A program made the position numbers and the translations under genes. Below the pieces are notes generated by a model, which did not search any database, had not been told where the DNA came from, and saw nothing but the letters and a program-made list of their open reading frames with translations. From Bacillota bacterium (lineage in GTDB: Bacteria > Bacillota > Clostridia > Acetivibrionales > DTU013), in NCBI GenBank assembly GCA_023411645.1, contig JAEYON010000133.1, forward strand, positions 1-45,458: a DNA stretch of 45,458 nt, in the 5' to 3' direction. Of this stretch, positions 40,921 through 45,458 are shown piece after piece (position 1 is the first letter of the stretch; every line of letters starts with the position of its first letter).

Positions 40921-42624
40921 ATGAAGTTTTCAAAGGTACTGGTATTGGTATTGGCACTAGTAATGATGTTTTCGTTCGTTGCAGGCTGTGCGCAAGATGC
41001 TGCAAAAGATCCGGAACCATCTACGACAGCCGACAAACCCGCTCAAACTACGGCAGAGGTTGAGGAAACAAAACCATTGGAGCCCATCACGTTTACCATG
41101 TTTTCAGGTGACCAGGCACAGGCTCCTTCCGAGGACAACCCGGTAGTTAAAAAGGTAAGAGAGCTAACAGGCGTTACAATTGAGTTTGAATTTCTGGTAG
41201 GCGATCTTGCTCAGAAAATGGGAGTTATTATTGCATCAGGTGATTATCCGGATCTGATGAATCCCAGCCAATCTCGTTCGACAGCAATGGAAGCAGGCGT
41301 ATTCATGCCGTTGGATGAGTATATCGGAACTGGGAAGTACCCGAACATTGACAGTCATTATGGTCCGTACATTGATAAACTGAAAGCAGCCAGCGGCACA
41401 GGTCAGATCTTTCTTCTGGATAACTACGGCCGTTACTATGGTGATTGGATTCCGACTTATCAGAATGGACCAGGGTTCTATATGCAAAAGGATGTTCTTG
41501 CAGATGCAGGCTATCCAACCCCAAAGACACTTGATGAGTATTTTGCACTCATTGAAAACTATGTTAAAAAGTACCCAACCATTGAAGGACAGAAGACTCT
41601 TGGCTTCGAAATCCTTTCATATGACTGGCGTTCATTCTGCCTTAAGAATCCTACGCAGCATCTGATCGGACATCCGAACGATGGAGACGTTATAGTAGAT
41701 CAAACTACTTTTAAAGCATCACTTTATCAAGACACCGAGTTTGCAAAAGCGTATTATAAGAAGCTGAATGAGATGTTCCATAAGGGTATCATCTCTGCTG
41801 ATACCTTTACACAGAATTATGACCAGTACCTTGCGAAAATAGCTACTGGCCGTGTGGTGGGTATGTTTGATCAATTCTGGAATTTCCAGTCCGGTGAGAG
41901 ACCGCTGAGGACTGAGGAAAAGTGGGAAAGAACATATGTAGCTTTGGATATTACTTATGAAGGCTACAAAGGTTGGTATCTTGATGCTCCTACATTTACA
42001 GGCGGTAACGGAATGGGCTTGACCACAGCTTGTAAGGATCCTGAAAGAGCGCTGCAATATATCGATATGCTTTTGACAGAAGATATGCAAAAGCTCATGC
42101 AGTGGGGTATTGAAGGTGTTAATTATCAAGTTGGCGACGATGGTCTGTTTTACAGGACGGAGGAACAACGCGCTCAGTCCAGAGATCAGTCATGGATATA
42201 TGATAACATGGCGGACCAGCTCTGGAATCAATTCCCGAAAATCCAGGGAATACATTCTGACGGTAACTGGTGTGCTCCTAATGAGCAGCCCGGAGAAGTC
42301 CAAGCAGAGCAGTCAAAATATGATCGGGATTTCTTAGCCAAGTACGGCTTTAAGCTTCCGACAGAATTCCTGAATCCTCCACCGAAAGATGTCTCTGAAG
42401 CATATTATCCCGTATGGGGCTATACGATTGAGGACGGATCTGATGCCAGAAATGCACTCAACAGGCTCACCGATCTTGAAAACACTTATCTGCCGCGTAT
42501 TATCACAGAGGATGCGAGCAAGTTTGATGCAGCCTGGGATGCATATGTAAAACTAATTCACGAATCAGGCTATGAAGCGTATCTTGATTTTGTAAATGCT
42601 GAAATCGAAAAAAGAATGAAGTAA
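40921..42624 (+). CDS. LplA-type ABC substrate-binding lipoprotein
   Basis: 567 residues. Signal peptide KFSKVLVLVLALVMMFSFVAGC with lipobox VAGC (Cys near 23). Then an acid/Thr-rich linker and a long solute-binding fold with EPITFTMFSGDQAQAP and a C-terminal NAEIEKRMK. The length (about 550 rather than 430) and the linked YesMN pair mark the LplA group, which handles oligosaccharides such as pectin or xylan fragments. AAAGGGGGTAAAAA precedes the ATG. A hairpin separates it from the permease gene. Confidence 0.92.
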   Translation: MKFSKVLVLVLALVMMFSFVAGCAQDAAKDPEPSTTADKPAQTTAEVEETKPLEPITFTMFSGDQAQAPSEDNPVVKKVRELTGVTIEFEFLVGDLAQKMGVIIASGDYPDLMNPSQSRSTAMEAGVFMPLDEYIGTGKYPNIDSHYGPYIDKLKAASGTGQIFLLDNYGRYYGDWIPTYQNGPGFYMQKDVLADAGYPTPKTLDEYFALIENYVKKYPTIEGQKTLGFEILSYDWRSFCLKNPTQHLIGHPNDGDVIVDQTTFKASLYQDTEFAKAYYKKLNEMFHKGIISADTFTQNYDQYLAKIATGRVVGMFDQFWNFQSGERPLRTEEKWERTYVALDITYEGYKGWYLDAPTFTGGNGMGLTTACKDPERALQYIDMLLTEDMQKLMQWGIEGVNYQVGDDGLFYRTEEQRAQSRDQSWIYDNMADQLWNQFPKIQGIHSDGNWCAPNEQPGEVQAEQSKYDRDFLAKYGFKLPTEFLNPPPKDVSEAYYPVWGYTIEDGSDARNALNRLTDLENTYLPRIITEDASKFDAAWDAYVKLIHESGYEAYLDFVNAEIEKRMK

Positions 42625-42649
42625 TCAATCAGGCAAGTTACAGCAATGT

Positions 42650-42677
42650 GGGTACACAGGTTCAATCCTGTGTACCC
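42650..42677 (+). terminator. Intercistronic hairpin after the LplA-type gene
   Basis: Perfect 11-bp stem, GGGTACACAGG (42650-42660) with CCTGTGTACCC (42667-42677), loop TTCAAT, no T-tract. Same position and size as the hairpin at 30702-30729 in the other importer, so it probably protects the binding-protein mRNA. Confidence 0.7.
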
Positions 42678-42720
42678 GCAAATGCGAAGGTTTACAAATA
42701 TGCTATATGGAGGCAGGGAC

Positions 42721-43677
42721 ATGCATGCACCGAATACAAAAATCAGTAAAGCTATCATTTATAAACCGCAAAAAAGTAGGTTGCTGAAAACTATTATAAA
42801 ACAAAGAGCATTACTTTTAATGTCTTTACCTGTTTTTATATATGTATATCTTATAAATTACAGACCGATTAAAGAATTGATAATGGCTTTCCAGAATTAC
42901 AGACCTGGAAAAGCGGTACAGAAATGGGTCGGATGGAAGAACTTCGAAATTTTGTTCGGTGATAAAGTTTTTTTACAAGTCATTCGCAATACATTATGTA
43001 TGAGCTTGATTAATCTAATATTTGGATTTTTATTTGCTATACTTTTGGCACTTCTAATCAATGAAATAAAGCATATCGGTTTTAAGAAACTGGTTCAGTC
43101 GGCATCGTATTTACCTCATTTTTTATCGTGGATTATAGTTACCGGACTTGTTTCCAATTTTCTTTCTTCAGACGGCGGAATGCTTAATGATCTTCTGATG
43201 AAAATGGGTTTAATAACATCTCCTGTACATTGGCTGGGTAAACCCAATTTATTCTGGTGGATCGTAGGAGCAGCTCACGTGTGGAAGGAGATGGGATGGG
43301 ATTCCATTATTTACCTGGCGGCTATGACCGGGATTTCCCCTGAGCTGTATGAAGCAGCTTATATGGACGGCGCCAACCGCTTCCAGAGAATTCTTTATAT
43401 CACATTACCAGGAATTAAGTCGACATTTATCGTACTGATGATACTAAGGCTCGGATGGATACTCAATGCTGGATTTGAAGTGCAGTTCCTGCTCGGTAAC
43501 GGTATTGTATTCGATGTATCGCAGACGATTGATATATTTGTTTTGAAAAATGGTATTTCGCTGGGTAATTATTCACTTGCTACCGCAGCAGGTATGTTCA
43601 AATCCGTTGTAAGTATGATCATGATAATGGCGGCCAATTATATCTCGAGCAGACTCGGGGAAGAAAAGCTGGTATAA
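42721..43677 (+). CDS. LplB-type ABC permease
   Basis: 318 residues with six membrane segments. EAA loop YEAAYMDGANRFQRILYITLP near residue 220. The chosen start MHAPNTK at 42721 follows TGGAGGCAGGGAC; the open frame extends upstream to 42646 but that part overlaps the hairpin. N-terminal LLMSLPVFIYVYLINYRPI and AFQNYRPG are typical of LplB. Partner of the next permease, which starts 13 nt downstream. Confidence 0.9.
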   Translation: MHAPNTKISKAIIYKPQKSRLLKTIIKQRALLLMSLPVFIYVYLINYRPIKELIMAFQNYRPGKAVQKWVGWKNFEILFGDKVFLQVIRNTLCMSLINLIFGFLFAILLALLINEIKHIGFKKLVQSASYLPHFLSWIIVTGLVSNFLSSDGGMLNDLLMKMGLITSPVHWLGKPNLFWWIVGAAHVWKEMGWDSIIYLAAMTGISPELYEAAYMDGANRFQRILYITLPGIKSTFIVLMILRLGWILNAGFEVQFLLGNGIVFDVSQTIDIFVLKNGISLGNYSLATAAGMFKSVVSMIMIMAANYISSRLGEEKLV

Positions 43678-43690
43678 GGGAGGGTTACTC

Positions 43691-44602
43691 ATGGCTAAGA
43701 ATAGTTATATTAAAAATTCAATTTCAGACAAAATATTTGATGGCTTCAATTACTCAATAATGGTGTTGTTAATGATAGTCATGGTCTACCCGTTCTGGAA
43801 TACGATTATCGTATCACTGAACGAAGCGATCGATGGAATAAAGGGGAATTTATATCTTTGGCCGAGAGTATTTACATTTAACAACTATAAGAATTTATTT
43901 GAGACAAATACTTTAGTTAACGCATTTTTTATATCTGTTTCCAAAACAGTTCTGGTAACGGTACTGAACGTTTTCTTTTCTTCCCTGACCGCCTATATTC
44001 TCAGCCGCAAGGAATTTATGTTAAAAAGGGTTTTGACAATTTTCCTGGTGGCCACCATGTATATAGATACGGGGCTGATCCCACAATACTTTAATTTCAG
44101 GGATCTGGGACTGATTAACAACTATATGGTTTATATAGTGCCTGCTTTAATCAGTGCGTTCAATGTTATTGTAATCAGAACATATATTTATGGCTTGCCC
44201 GAAAGTTTGGCCGAATCAGCAAGGATTGACGGAGCGGGAGACTTCAGGATTTATATTCAGATTATAACTCCTCTATGCAAACCGGTTCTGGCTACAGTTG
44301 CGCTGTGGGTCGCGGTCGGAGCCTGGAACTCCTGGTTCGACACTTATATTTTTGCTTCCTCAAAGCAATATCTCAGTACTCTTCAGTATGAAATGATGAA
44401 GCTGCTGTCTTCGTCGATGATCCAGAGCGGATCAATCAATCCAGGAATAGCGTCAACAGGCGGTACGAGCGCGGTGACAGTGACTCCGAATTCTATCAGA
44501 GCCGCCATTACAATAGTCGCAGCATTACCGATCATCTTTGTTTATCCATTCCTGCAGAAGTATTTTGTAGCCGGATTGTTTATAGGCGGGGTAAAGGGTT
44601 GA
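43691..44602 (+). CDS. LplC-type ABC permease
   Basis: 303 residues, six membrane segments, EAA loop AESARIDGAGDFRIYIQIITP near residue 175. N-terminal SDKIFDGFNYSIMVLLMIVM and a late WFDTYIFASSKQYLSTLQYE stretch are typical of LplC/YtcP permeases. GGGAGG precedes the ATG. No ATPase gene follows; instead a convergent AraC gene starts 13 nt away. Confidence 0.92.
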   Translation: MAKNSYIKNSISDKIFDGFNYSIMVLLMIVMVYPFWNTIIVSLNEAIDGIKGNLYLWPRVFTFNNYKNLFETNTLVNAFFISVSKTVLVTVLNVFFSSLTAYILSRKEFMLKRVLTIFLVATMYIDTGLIPQYFNFRDLGLINNYMVYIVPALISAFNVIVIRTYIYGLPESLAESARIDGAGDFRIYIQIITPLCKPVLATVALWVAVGAWNSWFDTYIFASSKQYLSTLQYEMMKLLSSSMIQSGSINPGIASTGGTSAVTVTPNSIRAAITIVAALPIIFVYPFLQKYFVAGLFIGGVKG

Positions 44603-44615
44603 TATTGGTCATATG

Positions 44616-45446
44616 CTAGCCGGTTAAGCTAGAGGCGTATTTCGACGGGCAGATGCCTTCACGTTTCTTGAAGGCTCTGCTAAAGTAATAGATATCATTG
44701 AAACCTACAAGAGATGATGTTTCTGTAACTGAAAGACCATCCTTCAACAGATTCTTTGCCATATTTATCCTGATCTCTATCAGGTAATCGATTGGCGATC
44801 TGCCGGTTAGACTTCTGAAGAGAAAGCCAAGATAAGATACGCTTACTCCGGCATATTCCGACAGCTCAGTGAGTGTGAGATTCCTGGAATGGTTTTCTAT
44901 CATGTAGCTGATGACCCTGTCGATTATTCTTATACTTGAATAGTTGTATTGTTCTCTTTGTGTAAATTGAAAAAGCAGTGTGAGTATTTCTGTGAAAAAT
45001 GCCCGCTCCTTGACCGATGCGTGCTCCCTGATTGAAAGAGCAGATTTTGTTAGTTGCGAAAACAACTCTGTTACTTTTATAAACAGGTATTCATCTGTTA
45101 ATCGCTGTGTGAAGGAAAAGGGCAGCTCCGGCTTAATGAATCTCCACTCGCTGTCTTCATATACCGGGCAGGTATAGACGAAGTCAACGGCGAAGCATTT
45201 TAATGGCGAATGAGGGTATGTGTGGGCAGCCCTCACATCTCCGGGTTTGTAGTAGATCAAATCACCTTTGGAGGCTGTATATTTCTTCCCATTGCAATAA
45301 AACTCAGCCTGACCATCATAAACAAGCATCAAGTTATGACAGATCATTATATTATTCAGAGTCCAGCTTGCCGTTGCGTTGCGATCAACCATATACAACA
45401 GTTTCGGAAATATATTATGCAAATTGTTAAAAGATGATTGGTTCAA
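44616..45446 (-). CDS. AraC-family regulator with cupin domain
   Basis: 276 residues. N-terminal cupin (about 25-110) with HNLMLVYDGQAEFYCNGKKY and KGDLIYYKPGDVRAAH. C-terminal helix-turn-helix pair with NLTLTELSEYAGVSVSYLGF and SVTETSSLVGFNDIYYFSRA. Convergent with the LplC gene. Its own target operon is probably beyond the right edge of the window. The start at 45446 lies near the edge; GGAGC before it suits as a ribosome site. Confidence 0.88.
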   Translation of the reverse strand: MNQSSFNNLHNIFPKLLYMVDRNATASWTLNNIMICHNLMLVYDGQAEFYCNGKKYTASKGDLIYYKPGDVRAAHTYPHSPLKCFAVDFVYTCPVYEDSEWRFIKPELPFSFTQRLTDEYLFIKVTELFSQLTKSALSIREHASVKERAFFTEILTLLFQFTQREQYNYSSIRIIDRVISYMIENHSRNLTLTELSEYAGVSVSYLGFLFRSLTGRSPIDYLIEIRINMAKNLLKDGLSVTETSSLVGFNDIYYFSRAFKKREGICPSKYASSLTG

Positions 45447-45458
45447 TCGCAGCTCCTT

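Noticed and set aside
42650..42680. GGTTCAATCC resembling a tRNA T-arm
   Set aside because: The stem is a perfect 11-bp hairpin with a 6-nt loop, does not fit a 5-bp stem and 7-nt T-loop, and no D-arm, anticodon arm or acceptor is present. It is an intercistronic hairpin.
1..45458. CRISPR array, intact insertion sequence or prophage genes
   Set aside because: No regularly spaced identical repeats with unique spacers, no transposase, integrase or phage structural gene could be recognised.

Overview
The window looks like a chromosomal segment of an anaerobic, spore-former-type Clostridia member (Bacillota). The signs are strong AGGAGG-type ribosome binding sites, a T-box leader on valS, a DUF1540 protein, YesM/YesN-Lpl type sugar uptake, ROK, DeoR and AraC regulators, tRNA genes with encoded CCA, and moderate GC with AT-rich intergenic regions. 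Species cannot be named from the sequence alone.

Layout. (1) 1-3.5 kb: the 5' part of prfC (minus), a nucleoside kinase with a threonyl-tRNA-synthetase-like N-terminus, and a small DUF1540 gene missed by ORF length cut-offs. (2) 3.6-7.8 kb: a D-xylose operon xylB-xylR-xylA with a 17-nt perfect palindrome inside its promoter. (3) 7.9-10.6 kb: phoPR (minus) preceded by a Pho-box-like 11-nt repeat. (4) 10.6-13 kb: a small putative amidase, an orphan cheW and argJ. (5) 13.1-18.4 kb: T-box, valS, nadE, tRNA-His. (6) 18.4-21.7 kb: AraC regulator, ThuA-like and Gfo/Idh/MocA oxidoreductase genes, then tRNA-Gln and tRNA-Lys behind a consensus promoter.

(7) 22-36.8 kb is the accessory core. A DeoR regulator (minus) and a scar region with two decayed coding fragments are followed by an eleven-gene plus-strand cluster: YjbQ-family protein, two xylose-isomerase-like TIM barrels, a cytoplasmic GH78 alpha-L-rhamnosidase, an ABC sugar importer (binding protein plus two permeases, no ATPase), a LarA-type (DUF2088) protein, an FGGY kinase, a triosephosphate-isomerase paralogue and a SIS-domain sugar-phosphate isomerase. 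Read together, they suggest uptake of a rhamnosylated compound, intracellular hydrolysis, and conversion of a sugar or sugar acid through isomerisation, epimerisation, phosphorylation and further isomerisation. No aldolase or standard rhaA/rhaD gene is visible, so the route is not a textbook rhamnose pathway. This is the best candidate for an undescribed system here.

(8) 36.9-45.4 kb: a Dabb-domain protein (minus), a YesM/YesN two-component system, a second ABC importer of the LplA/B/C type, also without an ATPase, and a convergent AraC regulator at the edge.

Cutting across the window, three copies of a short element (11185-11243, 21554-21610 reverse, 36864-36908) share a three-stem fold in which the paired bases differ but still pair. 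This suggests a conserved structured RNA or palindromic repeat.
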